Below the pieces are notes generated by a model. It worked only from the letters and a program-made list of their open reading frames with translations, searched no databases and had not been told where the DNA came from. Positions 1 to 5,971 of a stretch of DNA of 10,378 nt are shown here, in pieces (the stretch's first letter is position 1; the number at the start of each line of letters is the position of its first letter). The translations under genes were made by a program, and so were the position numbers. This DNA comes from Candidatus Nomurabacteria bacterium (GTDB lineage: Bacteria > Patescibacteriota > Minisyncoccia > Phycocordibacterales > UBA9973): the NCBI GenBank assembly GCA_023267245.1, contig JAHFNP010000019.1, positions 1 to 10,378 on the forward strand. The letters are read 5' to 3'.

Positions 1-311
1 TTAGGAGCTGTCGGAATAAAATTTATAGTCAAAACTTTTGAATTTTTATCCGCCAGCCGGCGGATTGATATCTTTTTATAAACTGATTCCACGGCTTTCA
101 ATATAGGCTCCGCTTGCATAACCATTCCGGGACCGCCGCCATACGGCTTACTATCTACAGGCTTGTAGTTACTTACTGGCGCTTTTATAAAATCGCGCGG
201 ATTATAAAATTTAACGGAAATATTTTTATTCTCTATCGCCCGCCCAATAATAGACTCATTTAAATATGAATCAAAGATATTTGGGAAAATTGTAATAATA
301 TGAAAACGCAT
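1..311 (-). CDS. trmD: tRNA (guanine-N1-)-methyltransferase TrmD, N-terminal part (runs off the window)
   Basis: TrmD transfers methyl from S-adenosylmethionine to N1 of G37 in a subset of tRNAs, preventing +1 frameshifting; it acts in the cytoplasm as a knotted (SPOUT) homodimer. The 103 visible residues begin MRFHIITIFPNIFDSYL, the usual TrmD opening, and contain the signature PYGGGPGMVMQ at about residues 60-70, preceded by VDSK where many TrmDs have VDDR. The 3' end lies outside the window, so the SAM-binding knot is not visible. After residue 84 the sequence reads ISIRRLADKN, encoded by a near-palindrome at 49-64, before a strand (KVLTINFIP) that probably corresponds to the TrmD segment KVIxLSPxG. 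The downstream residues differ from the usual SPQG/SPRG. The start ATG at 311 lies 8 nt after a good -10 element. Identification is firm; the effect of the extra residues is unknown. Confidence 0.93.
   Translation of the reverse strand, partial: MRFHIITIFPNIFDSYLNESIIGRAIENKNISVKFYNPRDFIKAPVSNYKPVDSKPYGGGPGMVMQAEPILKAVESVYKKISIRRLADKNSKVLTINFIPTAP
49..64. repeat. Near-palindromic 16-bp copy inside trmD
   Basis: TCCGCCAGCCGGCGGA differs by one base from the perfect copies at 346 and 9821. On the minus strand it encodes most of IRRLAD, in a region of TrmD that is normally variable in length. Confidence 0.75.
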
Positions 312-319
312 ATAAACGC

Positions 320-328
320 ATCATAGCA
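320..328 (-). promoter_or_regulatory. Extended -10 promoter of trmD
   Basis: On the minus strand the sequence is TGCTATGAT: a TATGAT hexamer at 325-320 (5 of 6 matches to TATAAT) with the TGn extension at 328-326. No -35 is evident; the appropriate position falls in the terminator hairpin. Only 8 nt separate the hexamer from the trmD ATG at 311, so the predicted transcript would start at or within about 2 nt of the start codon. Prediction from motif only. Confidence 0.5.
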
Positions 329-333
329 CAAAT

Positions 334-373
334 AAAAACACCCCGTCCGCCAGCTGGCGGACGGGGTGTTTTT
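334..373. terminator. 40-bp perfect palindrome, bidirectional-type terminator between khpA and trmD
   Basis: Both arms are 20 bases and pair perfectly. The GC-rich core CCCCGTCCGCC/GGCGGACGGGG is flanked by A-runs on the left and T-runs on the right, so either strand gives a hairpin followed by a U tract. It lies 9 bp after the khpA stop and would end the khpA message. Its centre (346-361) is the 16-bp palindrome TCCGCCAGCTGGCGGA that recurs inside coding sequence at 9821. Confidence 0.88.
346..361. repeat. 16-bp perfect palindrome in the khpA terminator
   Basis: TCCGCCAGCTGGCGGA forms the top of the 40-bp terminator hairpin. It is the same sequence as the coding copy at 9821-9836. Confidence 0.85.
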
Positions 374-382
374 TAGTTTCGA

Positions 383-694
383 TTATATTCCTTTCAAATC
401 TTCCATAGCCTGGTCGACACTTGCTGCGCCGATACTTGGAGCTCTGCCACCTTCTGGTTCGTTAATCTTCAAATTAACTCGGGCATTGTTTTTCATACCA
501 ATAACTCGGAGTAGAGTTCTGATAGCTTTTGCTGTATTTCCAGCTCGGCCGATAATCTTGCCCATGTCGGCAGGATTGACATTGAGAGTTATAAGCACTC
601 CCATCTCGTCTACCTTGCGGTCGATCTTTACATCGTTCGGATAATCACTCAATGCTTTGATAACATACTCGAGGAAAACTTTGTCTTGTTCCAT
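383..694 (-). CDS. khpA: KhpA-type single KH-domain RNA-binding protein
   Basis: KhpA (YlqC) is a small cytoplasmic RNA-binding protein; in Gram-positive bacteria it works with KhpB/EloR on RNA regulation and cell elongation. This 103-residue protein shows a KH fold with the RNA-gripping loop IIGRAGNTAKAIR, the GxxG being G49-R50-A51-G52. The N-terminus MEQDKVFLEYVIKALSDYP matches the family start. It is longer than the usual 75-80 residues because of a tail (about 78-103, EPEGGRAPSIGAAS...) of unknown role. It sits directly upstream of trmD, as expected for the family, but has its own consensus promoter and its own terminator, so it is probably a monocistronic unit. No strong ribosome binding site is visible; AGAGAAG, ending about 9 nt before the ATG, is the best candidate. 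Confidence 0.92.
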   Translation of the reverse strand: MEQDKVFLEYVIKALSDYPNDVKIDRKVDEMGVLITLNVNPADMGKIIGRAGNTAKAIRTLLRVIGMKNNARVNLKINEPEGGRAPSIGAASVDQAMEDLKGI

Positions 695-752
695 ATTATA
701 AATCTTCTCTATCTTTTAATGAATGCAGTAATCTCGACAACGACTGCTTGCC

Positions 753-764
753 CCGCCGTGGCGG
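753..764 (-). other. GC-rich inverted repeat in the khpA leader
   Basis: CCGCC-GT-GGCGG forms a short 5-bp inverted repeat in the predicted khpA 5' leader (about 75 nt). It resembles the ends of the 16-bp palindrome seen elsewhere in the window but lacks the AGCT centre. A 2-nt loop is too tight for a stable hairpin as drawn, so its role is unclear. Confidence 0.3.
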
Positions 765-776
765 TGGCTTATCTAA

Positions 777-804
777 ATTATAGACGATTTGATTTCTGTG
801 TCAA
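777..804 (-). promoter_or_regulatory. Consensus sigma70-type promoter of khpA
   Basis: On the minus strand there is a perfect -35 TTGACA (804-799), a 16-bp spacer and a perfect -10 TATAAT (782-777). The expected start is near 770, giving a leader of about 75 nt before the ATG at 694. It lies immediately after the terminator of the M16 peptidase gene, so khpA is not dependent on upstream transcription. Confidence 0.8.
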
Positions 805-824
805 TTTTAAAAATTACTAAATAA

Positions 825-856
825 AAAAGACTGAATATAAAAATATTCAGTCTTTT
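825..856 (-). terminator. Rho-independent terminator of the M16 peptidase gene
   Basis: A 14-bp perfect stem (AAAAGACTGAATAT pairing with ATATTCAGTCTTTT) encloses a 4-nt A loop and, on the minus strand, is followed by TTTTATTT. It begins 5 bp beyond the stop codon at 862-864. Confidence 0.85.
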
Positions 857-861
857 GCTTT

Positions 862-2106
862 TTATTCAGGTATTGCCAGAAATTCTCCAGTTACCCCAGG
901 CGACATATGTTTTTCATATATCTTCATAAGATAATCAGTGTCAGCAAAACTTTCCATGATAGATAAGTATTCTAACTCTGTAAAAATTTTACCGTAATCA
1001 TCGTGGAAACTAATACCTTCATTTAAAACTTGATCTAAGGTTTGATAGAAGAATACACTTTTTGACCTTAGTCTATTGATCTCTTTCTCTACCAAGTCTG
1101 AATTTTTTAGAGTATCTACTATCTTACTATGCAGTTCATCTCTAATAATTTTAACTTGCTCCTCATTATTTACAGGAAAAAATATTTTCCAATATGAACC
1201 ATTCTTCTCCAGATGACATAAATATCCTATCTCATAAACCCAACCTTTTTCATTTCTCAACCAATTATATAGGGAGCCTTGTATATGATTAACAAGGAGG
1301 TTTAAAATGAATCTAATCGCGCTTGTTTCCCTAAGATCATTAACGGACTCATTTAAACCGCCAAAGTAGTAAGTGTAACGATTTACATCATCAAATTTAC
1401 TCTCGTGATATTCACGTTTCTTCCATGAAATCTTTGAGCAATCTTCAGGCAATATAATTTTCCTGGTTTCTATCTTTGATAACTTCTTGCAAACTGAATC
1501 TATTTCAAATTTACCTCCAACAAAAACACAGATCTGATCATTGAAATAATATTCATGAACCTTTAGCATATCTGAAAGATTCATAGCTTCGAGATCTGCG
1601 TCCGAACCAAGCCTTTGAGTCATCGGACAAAGCGGATCATTCATCCATTCCGTTAAAAGATATTTACCCAATTTATTGTTTCCCGGAAAAAATCTTTCCT
1701 TTCTCCTCCTTTCGTTTTTTATAACACCAATTTCATTTTCAATATCTTCTTTAGTAAATATTGGTTCAAAAACTTGAGACACAAGGCCTCCGAAAGCATT
1801 CTCAAACAAATCATGCTTTACTTCAACATCATAAACCGTCTTAAAGGGATAGGTACTTCCTCCTATACGGCCACCACTCTGGCCGATAATTTTTGAGAAA
1901 GAATCAAGTTCCGGATTCATTTTAGAACGATTTAAAACCATATGTTCAAGAAAATGAAAACTTCCTTGTCGAATAGGAGCAACATTATGAGCAGAACCTA
2001 GCGGGATAATAATGCGCGCATCAACAAATGGCACATCCGTTGGATACGAGTAGACAGTGATTCCATTTGGGAGTCTAACTGTCTCAAAAATAAGTCTATC
2101 TTTCAT
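862..2106 (-). CDS. M16 family zinc metallopeptidase (inverzincin, single-unit)
   Basis: This 414-residue protein has the size of one M16 unit (two repeated alpha/beta domains), as in PqqL-like or mitochondrial-processing-peptidase-like proteins. The inverted zinc motif HxxEH is present as H51-F-L-E54-H55, and E132 lies 76 residues after H55, the expected spacing for the third zinc ligand; E125 is the conserved accompanying glutamate. All catalytic residues therefore look intact. The second domain carries LRNEKGWVYEIG with R284 and Y291, matching the conserved Arg/Tyr of family C-terminal domains. No signal peptide or membrane segment is seen, so it is probably cytoplasmic. M16 genes often occur as an active/inactive pair; no partner is adjacent here, so it may act as a homodimer. 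It has its own promoter and terminator. Substrate unknown. Base composition looks more AT-rich than rnr. Confidence 0.9.
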   Translation of the reverse strand: MKDRLIFETVRLPNGITVYSYPTDVPFVDARIIIPLGSAHNVAPIRQGSFHFLEHMVLNRSKMNPELDSFSKIIGQSGGRIGGSTYPFKTVYDVEVKHDLFENAFGGLVSQVFEPIFTKEDIENEIGVIKNERRRKERFFPGNNKLGKYLLTEWMNDPLCPMTQRLGSDADLEAMNLSDMLKVHEYYFNDQICVFVGGKFEIDSVCKKLSKIETRKIILPEDCSKISWKKREYHESKFDDVNRYTYYFGGLNESVNDLRETSAIRFILNLLVNHIQGSLYNWLRNEKGWVYEIGYLCHLEKNGSYWKIFFPVNNEEQVKIIRDELHSKIVDTLKNSDLVEKEINRLRSKSVFFYQTLDQVLNEGISFHDDYGKIFTELEYLSIMESFADTDYLMKIYEKHMSPGVTGEFLAIPE

Positions 2107-2151
2107 GTCAGTAATTTTTAATTGTTAGTGAGCTTTATTTTTTCTACGCAG

Positions 2152-2180
2152 ATAATAACATATTTTTTCCTTATCGTCAA
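2152..2180 (-). promoter_or_regulatory. Sigma70-type promoter of the M16 peptidase gene
   Basis: On the minus strand: TTGACG (2180-2175), a 17-bp spacer, then TATTAT (2157-2152) with a TGn extension just upstream. The predicted start is near 2145, giving a leader of about 40 nt before the ATG at 2106. Confidence 0.72.
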
Positions 2181-2201
2181 TCTGTCTTGATCCACATTCT
2201 A

Positions 2202-2232
2202 AAGACCCCACAGGTTAAACATATGGGGTCTT
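2202..2232 (-). terminator. Probable terminator of the alpha/beta hydrolase gene
   Basis: A 9-bp stem (AAGACCCCA pairing with TGGGGTCTT) with a 13-nt loop lies 14 bp after the hydrolase stop codon. The U tract on the minus strand is short (three T then AGAAT), so efficiency may be partial. Confidence 0.6.
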
Positions 2233-2246
2233 GTAGATTACTTTTT

Positions 2247-2810
2247 TTAAAGTTGTTTTTTGACAGCTTCTAAATAATCTCCGGACAATTGATGCTGACA
2301 TTTACCCACGGAAATTAAATTACCGCCCAAACGCTTATGCAATTTTTGAGATCGTTTAATTACTTGAGGAGTTTCTAATGCGCCATAGAATAAAATAATC
2401 GGTGAAATAGGATGACCATAAGACATTTTATTTAATTCTTTAATTTGGGCAGGATTAAAAATTTTCTCTACCTCTTTTTTGGGATACAATAATAAGTCTT
2501 TTTCCAAAACCGAACTAATAGAACAAATGACTGCCAACTTAAACTTAATTTTACTAGCCAGTTGATAAGCTATTAAGGCTCCTACAGAGAAGCCTAAAAT
2601 TATATCCTTTGAAGAAGGCTTTATTATTTGACTTCTGGCTTGTTTAATATTTTCTGAAAGTGACTGATTTTCAGCAGAAATATATTCAACCGGAATGACG
2701 GTATATTTATCCTTAACTGAATTAATCAGGTTTTGGTAATTTTTTCCGGTTATTTTTTCTCCCCAACCTGGGATTATATATAATTTTGTTTTTGTTTTTG
2801 TTTTTTTCAT
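2247..2810 (-). CDS. Small alpha/beta-hydrolase-fold protein (putative serine hydrolase)
   Basis: 187 residues, the size of RBBP9/YdeN-like minimal hydrolases. The nucleophile elbow is GFSVG with Ser75, after a strand DIILGF. The oxyanion region near the start is YIIPGWGE. His173 in CQHQLSG is the likely catalytic histidine. The acid position is less clear: the usual aspartate after the sixth strand seems to be replaced by Glu146 in LFYGALETP. No signal peptide; cytoplasmic. The N-terminus KKTKTKTK comes from a short ACAAAA-type repeat and may not be part of the fold. The start codon lies only 5 nt after the hairpin of the upstream DUF397 gene, so it either depends on readthrough or has a promoter I do not recognise. 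Substrate unknown: esterase, thioesterase or peptidase are all possible. Confidence 0.8.
   Translation of the reverse strand: MKKTKTKTKLYIIPGWGEKITGKNYQNLINSVKDKYTVIPVEYISAENQSLSENIKQARSQIIKPSSKDIILGFSVGALIAYQLASKIKFKLAVICSISSVLEKDLLLYPKKEVEKIFNPAQIKELNKMSYGHPISPIILFYGALETPQVIKRSQKLHKRLGGNLISVGKCQHQLSGDYLEAVKKQL
2786..2808. repeat. Short A/T-rich tandem repeat at the hydrolase N-terminus
   Basis: TTTTTG-type hexamers occur about three times in succession, ending in a run of T, and encode the KKTKTKTK start of the hydrolase on the minus strand. Such tracts are prone to slippage; copy number changes in multiples of one hexamer would keep the frame. Confidence 0.55.
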
Positions 2811-2815
2811 ATAAA

Positions 2816-2841
2816 AAGGTGAGGTTTTTAATCCTCACCTT
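2816..2841 (-). terminator. Terminator of the DUF397 gene, adjacent to the hydrolase start
   Basis: A 9-bp stem (AAGGTGAGG with CCTCACCTT) and an 8-nt loop are followed on the minus strand by TTTTTAT. It lies 25 bp after the DUF397 stop codon and ends 5 nt before the hydrolase ATG, so it may also act as an attenuator or cover the hydrolase translation start. Confidence 0.78.
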
Positions 2842-2866
2842 ATATCACTTTGTTAGGCGATATTTT

Positions 2867-3091
2867 TTAATCGAACTCTCCTGCTTTAACTCCCTTAATG
2901 AAGGCATTCCACTCACCTTTTTTAAAGAAGAGAGTCGTTTTATCTTTATCCTTTGTGTCGCGGACAGCAAAACCCTTAGATGTTTTCGCTACCATAACAC
3001 ATTGAGCAATAATCCCTCCGGTCCAGCTTGATGTCTTGAACTGACCATCTGCAACATTGAAGGAAAAAACTTTACTTTTTTTCGTATTCAT
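2867..3091 (-). CDS. DUF397 family protein
   Basis: A 74-residue protein matching the DUF397 pattern along its length: FKTSSWTGG (family W.kSS.sg), QCVMVA (nCVEvA), GFAVRDTKD (vavRDSkd) and, near the C-terminus, EWNAFIKGVKAGEFD (W..Fl.gvk.Gefd). DUF397 proteins are best known in Streptomyces and other Actinobacteria, where they are usually encoded next to an Xre-type helix-turn-helix/DUF5753 regulator and some pairs behave like toxin-antitoxin or developmental regulatory pairs (BldB-related). No such regulator is encoded in this window, so this is an orphan copy. The molecular activity is not established. No good promoter was recognised upstream; a perfect 10-bp palindrome TACATATGTA lies at 3109-3118, 18 bp before the start. 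A terminator follows. Family assignment is by recalled pattern, not by search. Confidence 0.85.
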   Translation of the reverse strand: MNTKKSKVFSFNVADGQFKTSSWTGGIIAQCVMVAKTSKGFAVRDTKDKDKTTLFFKKGEWNAFIKGVKAGEFD

Positions 3092-3309
3092 TCTTATTAT
3101 TCCAGACCTACATATGTAAGTTTTATCCGTCCTAAGGCGGGCTTTTTGAAACTGGATTTCGAATAACTTCTTATTTTTAAGAACCTATTCTAAGTAAAAT
3201 AGTACATTATAAATCAAATACCTACAACCCTTGCTTTTTTGTGTATTTTGATGTAGAATGCGGACAGAAAAAAATAACTTGTTAATTTAACAATTTAATA
3301 CATAAAGCC
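3092..3309. other. Divergent intergenic region between the DUF397 and SpoIIE genes
   Basis: This 218-bp AT-rich gap separates divergently transcribed genes. It contains the SpoIIE-gene promoter (3231-3259), the palindrome TACATATGTA (3109-3118) and a GC-rich imperfect inverted repeat, TCCGTCCTAAGGCGGG, at about 3126-3141. I see no coding potential or RNA gene. Confidence 0.6.
3231..3259 (+). promoter_or_regulatory. Sigma70-type promoter of the TPR-SpoIIE gene
   Basis: TTGCTT (3231-3236), a 17-bp spacer, and TAGAAT (3254-3259; 5 of 6 matches). Expected start near 3266, leaving a leader of about 44 nt with no clear Shine-Dalgarno sequence before the ATG at 3310. The pattern fits ordinary sigma70 better than the Bacteroidota-type TAnnTTTG promoter. 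Confidence 0.6.
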
Positions 3310-5199
3310 ATGAAAACAACATCAAATCCCCTCTTGCAAAGGGTTATCCTTTGCCTGGGAGTAGTTTTAACTATTTGGGGATGCGATAATGTTCCCCAAA
3401 AATCAGTAAATAAAGTTTCGCTTATTAAAGATAGTACGGTAATTGCCAAAGCTAACGCGAAATTCGAATTGGGCATGAAATTTGATGATCAAGGAAAATA
3501 TGCTGACGCGCTAAAGAATTATCTTGAGGCGCTTACAGTTTATGAAAAACTTGATGAGAAAAATTCTGTTGCTCGAATTTATAATGCAATTGGTGTACTT
3601 AATGTTAATCAGAGCAATGACAAATTGGCGTTGGGTAATTTTCTAAAAAGTATAACAATTAGAGAAAAAATTTTGGAAAATAATCCGAATGACACAATCT
3701 GCCAAAAAGGCAGAGCTAGTACCATAAACAATATAGGTATGATTTTCGACAAACAAGGTAATTATAAACAAGCGCTAAACTATTTTGGTGATGCGTTAAA
3801 AATTGCTGAAAAACTCAACAATAAAAAAAGTGTGTCTTTGTATTGTAATAATTTTGGTAATGTCTACAGAAAACTTGGTGATTATCGTAATTCTCTTTTT
3901 TATCTTATAAAAGGTTTAAAAATAAAAAGAGAAATTGGCGATAAAATTGGTGAAGCACGAGTACTTGTTAATATTGGCGCTGTCCAATCTGATAAACATA
4001 AATTCGTTGATGCCTTAAGTAACTTCGAAGAATCGTTTAAGATAATTAAACAAATTGGAGATAAAAATCTGGAAACAGAAATTTATTTCAATCTGGCGCG
4101 AACTTACGCTGGGATCGGTAATTATGTTAAGGCTTTTGAATATCATCAGAAATACTCTGAGTTCAAGGAAAGTATTGTCAACGAAGAAAGTACTCTGCAA
4201 TTTGCTGAAATGGCGACCAAGTATGAGACCGAAAAGAAACAGGCTCAAATTGAAATTCAAGGTATAAAACTTGGTCAACAAAAATTTGTGATTTTCATTA
4301 TAGCGGGAATAGTTGTTGTGGTAATATTTTTTGCCTTTTGGTTCTTCCGGACTTCACAAAAAGAAAGGAAAGCTAAAAGAATCATTTCTGCTCAAAAGGT
4401 GGAAGTTGAAAAGCAAAAAAAAGAGATTACAGATAGTATCAATTATTCTAAAAGGATTCAGCAGGCAATGCTACCAAAATTAGAAGATATAAAGTCCGAT
4501 TTACCAGAATCTTTTGTCTTTTACCAGCCAAAAGACATTGTATCGGGCGACTTCTATTGGTTTCAAAAAGTTGGCGATGATGTATTCATTGCCGCGGCTG
4601 ATTGTACAGGACACGGGGTCCCGGGCGCTTTCACAAGCGCTTTATGTAGTACTGCTCTTGACGAGGCAGTGAGAGTAACTCAAAATCCAGCTGAAATACT
4701 TGAATTCGTAAATCGCTGGATTAAAAGGACCTTGAAGCAAACGGGAGGAGAAACAAGGGATGGTATGGATATTGCTCTGGTAAAAATAACGAGGTCAAAC
4801 ATTATTCAATACGCGGGGGCCAATCGACCACTTTATATTTTGCGCAATAATGCAAAAGAAGTGGAAGAAATAAAAGCTGATAAAACAGCCATTGGCGGAT
4901 TTACTGAGGATGATTACCGTTTTACCTCGCATGTCAGAACACTAGAATCAGGAGAGAATTTTTATATCTCTTCTGACGGTTTTGCGGACCAGTTTGGCGG
5001 ACCTAAAGGAAAGAAAGTCACCACGAAACAATTCAAGGAAAAACTTCTTTCCATTCAAGCTCTGCCTATGGAAAAACAAAATGAAGAACTTGAAGACTTT
5101 ATGAGAAAATGGAGATGGAAAAGTGAAGGAGGAGAACATAACAAAGATTCTCATGAACAAGTAGACGACTTTTTAGTCATCGGGGTAAAAATGGTTTAA
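3310..5199 (+). CDS. TPR-containing transmembrane SpoIIE/PP2C-type serine phosphatase
   Basis: A 629-residue putative signalling receptor. Order: N-terminal hydrophobic signal (about 9-24) ending at Cys25 in TIWGC, a weak lipobox; five to six TPR-like repeats (about 50-290; e.g. GKYADALKNYLEAL, GNYKQALNYFGDAL); a transmembrane helix (about 326-346); a charged coiled-coil linker ending DSINYSKRIQQAMLP (375-389); and a SpoIIE/PP2C domain (about 400-628). Metal-binding acidic residues look intact: D414 in SGDFYW, D431 in AADCTGHGVPGAF, D556 in SSDGFAD and D619/D620 in QVDDFLVIG. TPRs are probably outside the membrane and the phosphatase inside. SpoIIE phosphatases typically dephosphorylate STAS-domain anti-anti-sigma factors in partner switching; no kinase or STAS partner is in the window. 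The domain order and the linker/catalytic motifs resemble a family abundant in Bacteroidota, so transfer is likely (inference). The gene is more AT-rich than rnr and faces its neighbours. Confidence 0.9.
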   Translation: MKTTSNPLLQRVILCLGVVLTIWGCDNVPQKSVNKVSLIKDSTVIAKANAKFELGMKFDDQGKYADALKNYLEALTVYEKLDEKNSVARIYNAIGVLNVNQSNDKLALGNFLKSITIREKILENNPNDTICQKGRASTINNIGMIFDKQGNYKQALNYFGDALKIAEKLNNKKSVSLYCNNFGNVYRKLGDYRNSLFYLIKGLKIKREIGDKIGEARVLVNIGAVQSDKHKFVDALSNFEESFKIIKQIGDKNLETEIYFNLARTYAGIGNYVKAFEYHQKYSEFKESIVNEESTLQFAEMATKYETEKKQAQIEIQGIKLGQQKFVIFIIAGIVVVVIFFAFWFFRTSQKERKAKRIISAQKVEVEKQKKEITDSINYSKRIQQAMLPKLEDIKSDLPESFVFYQPKDIVSGDFYWFQKVGDDVFIAAADCTGHGVPGAFTSALCSTALDEAVRVTQNPAEILEFVNRWIKRTLKQTGGETRDGMDIALVKITRSNIIQYAGANRPLYILRNNAKEVEEIKADKTAIGGFTEDDYRFTSHVRTLESGENFYISSDGFADQFGGPKGKKVTTKQFKEKLLSIQALPMEKQNEELEDFMRKWRWKSEGGEHNKDSHEQVDDFLVIGVKMV

Positions 5200-5211
5200 G
5201 TATTTTAATGC

Positions 5212-5243
5212 AAAAAGACTTGTGTAATTACACAAGTCTTTTT
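5212..5243. terminator. Bidirectional terminator between convergent genes
   Basis: A 32-bp perfect palindrome (AAAAAGACTTGTGTAA and its complement) has a T-run on the right and an A-run on the left, so it serves the SpoIIE gene (stop 5197-5199, plus) and the unknown gene ending at 5256 (minus). Confidence 0.88.
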
Positions 5244-5255
5244 TTTATTGTCTTT

Positions 5256-5936
5256 TTATCTTTCTAACCCAGTCGAACCTGCTGTATCTACTTTAATACC
5301 TTGCTGTTCACCTTCACCAGTTATAGTTCCACTATTATTAATGCTGATACCAAACAACTTCAAGAAGAAATTTTTAATAATTGTAAAAAATCTTTGAACG
5401 ATATTTTGCTGAGTCTGTATAGCAGCCTTTGTTCCAACAGCTCCCCCAACAAGAGCACCTGTGACAGATAAATTAACATTCTTTATTCCCAAACTTTCTT
5501 TGCTAAGACGGAGACTGCCATCAACCCCCTGCATTGCAGATTTAACTGTTACATTATGCGATCCGGAAGAAAGGTCGCTTGATGCGATCGCTACAGATAT
5601 GCTATTCCCATTTTTGGTCACAGTAAAACCTGATTTCAATGATCCATCCAAATTAAGAACTTTCATTTTTGTCAGACTAACAAGATAAGGACCACTTCCA
5701 TCTATAGAAAATTGATATAGATCTATTCCGCTCACTATAGAAAAACTGAAGCTTCCTGATACCATCGAAGGAGTTTTTAAAGGCTCGCTCACTACATCAC
5801 TAGCCAACGCTCCCACTGCAGCCATATTATTTGCCGGAGCTTGAGCGACTTTGAGAGATTGATTAAAGACCGTAACGACAATTAAAAAAACAGCCGCAAC
5901 TGAAACAATTGAGATGAGTTTGTTTTTATTTGACAT
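5256..5936 (-). CDS. Hypothetical secreted or membrane-anchored protein, unrecognised family
   Basis: A 226-residue protein I do not recognise. An N-terminal basic stretch (MSNKNK) and hydrophobic helix (about 7-24) act as a signal peptide or anchor; a possible signal peptidase site follows VAQA at about 30-33. The middle (about 55-160) is rich in S, V, T, G and N with alternating hydrophobic residues, suggesting an extracellular beta-sandwich. A hydrophobic/amphipathic segment with many F and K residues (about 178-199, VQRFFTIIKNFFLKLFG) precedes a polar tail rich in G, T and S. The tail segment could be membrane-associated. It lies 40 bp downstream of rpsP on the same strand and may be cotranscribed with it, or use a weak -10-like TTTAAT 6 nt upstream. 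It ends at the shared terminator. No catalytic motif seen. Confidence 0.75.
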   Translation of the reverse strand: MSNKNKLISIVSVAAVFLIVVTVFNQSLKVAQAPANNMAAVGALASDVVSEPLKTPSMVSGSFSFSIVSGIDLYQFSIDGSGPYLVSLTKMKVLNLDGSLKSGFTVTKNGNSISVAIASSDLSSGSHNVTVKSAMQGVDGSLRLSKESLGIKNVNLSVTGALVGGAVGTKAAIQTQQNIVQRFFTIIKNFFLKLFGISINNSGTITGEGEQQGIKVDTAGSTGLER

Positions 5937-5954
5937 TTTTTTATTAAACCCTTG

Positions 5955-5971
5955 GCAAGGTCAGACCTTGC
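5955..5971. repeat. 17-bp inverted repeat between rpsP and the unknown secreted protein gene
   Basis: GCAAGGT-CAG-ACCTTGC forms a 7-bp stem with a 3-nt loop in the 40-bp gap. No U-run follows on the minus strand, so it is a poor terminator; it could be a processing or attenuation element, or a dispersed palindromic repeat. Confidence 0.55.

Noticed and set aside
366..644. Open frame on the plus strand opposite khpA
   Set aside because: It overlaps the clear KH-domain gene, starts in the terminator palindrome and has no recognisable protein features.
3109..3118. TACATATGTA as an operator for the DUF397 gene
   Set aside because: A single 10-bp AT-rich palindrome is too short to claim a regulator site, and no DNA-binding protein gene is nearby.
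3282..3476. Small minus-strand frame opposite the N-terminus of the SpoIIE protein
   Set aside because: It overlaps the signal peptide region of a well-supported gene and has no promoter or family resemblance.
2867..5199. The DUF397 protein and SpoIIE phosphatase as one divergent defence or signalling system
   Set aside because: Only proximity supports it. They have separate transcription units, no shared motif, and no known functional link between the families.
5955..5971. Inverted repeat as the rpsP terminator
   Set aside because: No U-run follows the stem on the minus strand, so I list it as a repeat rather than a terminator.
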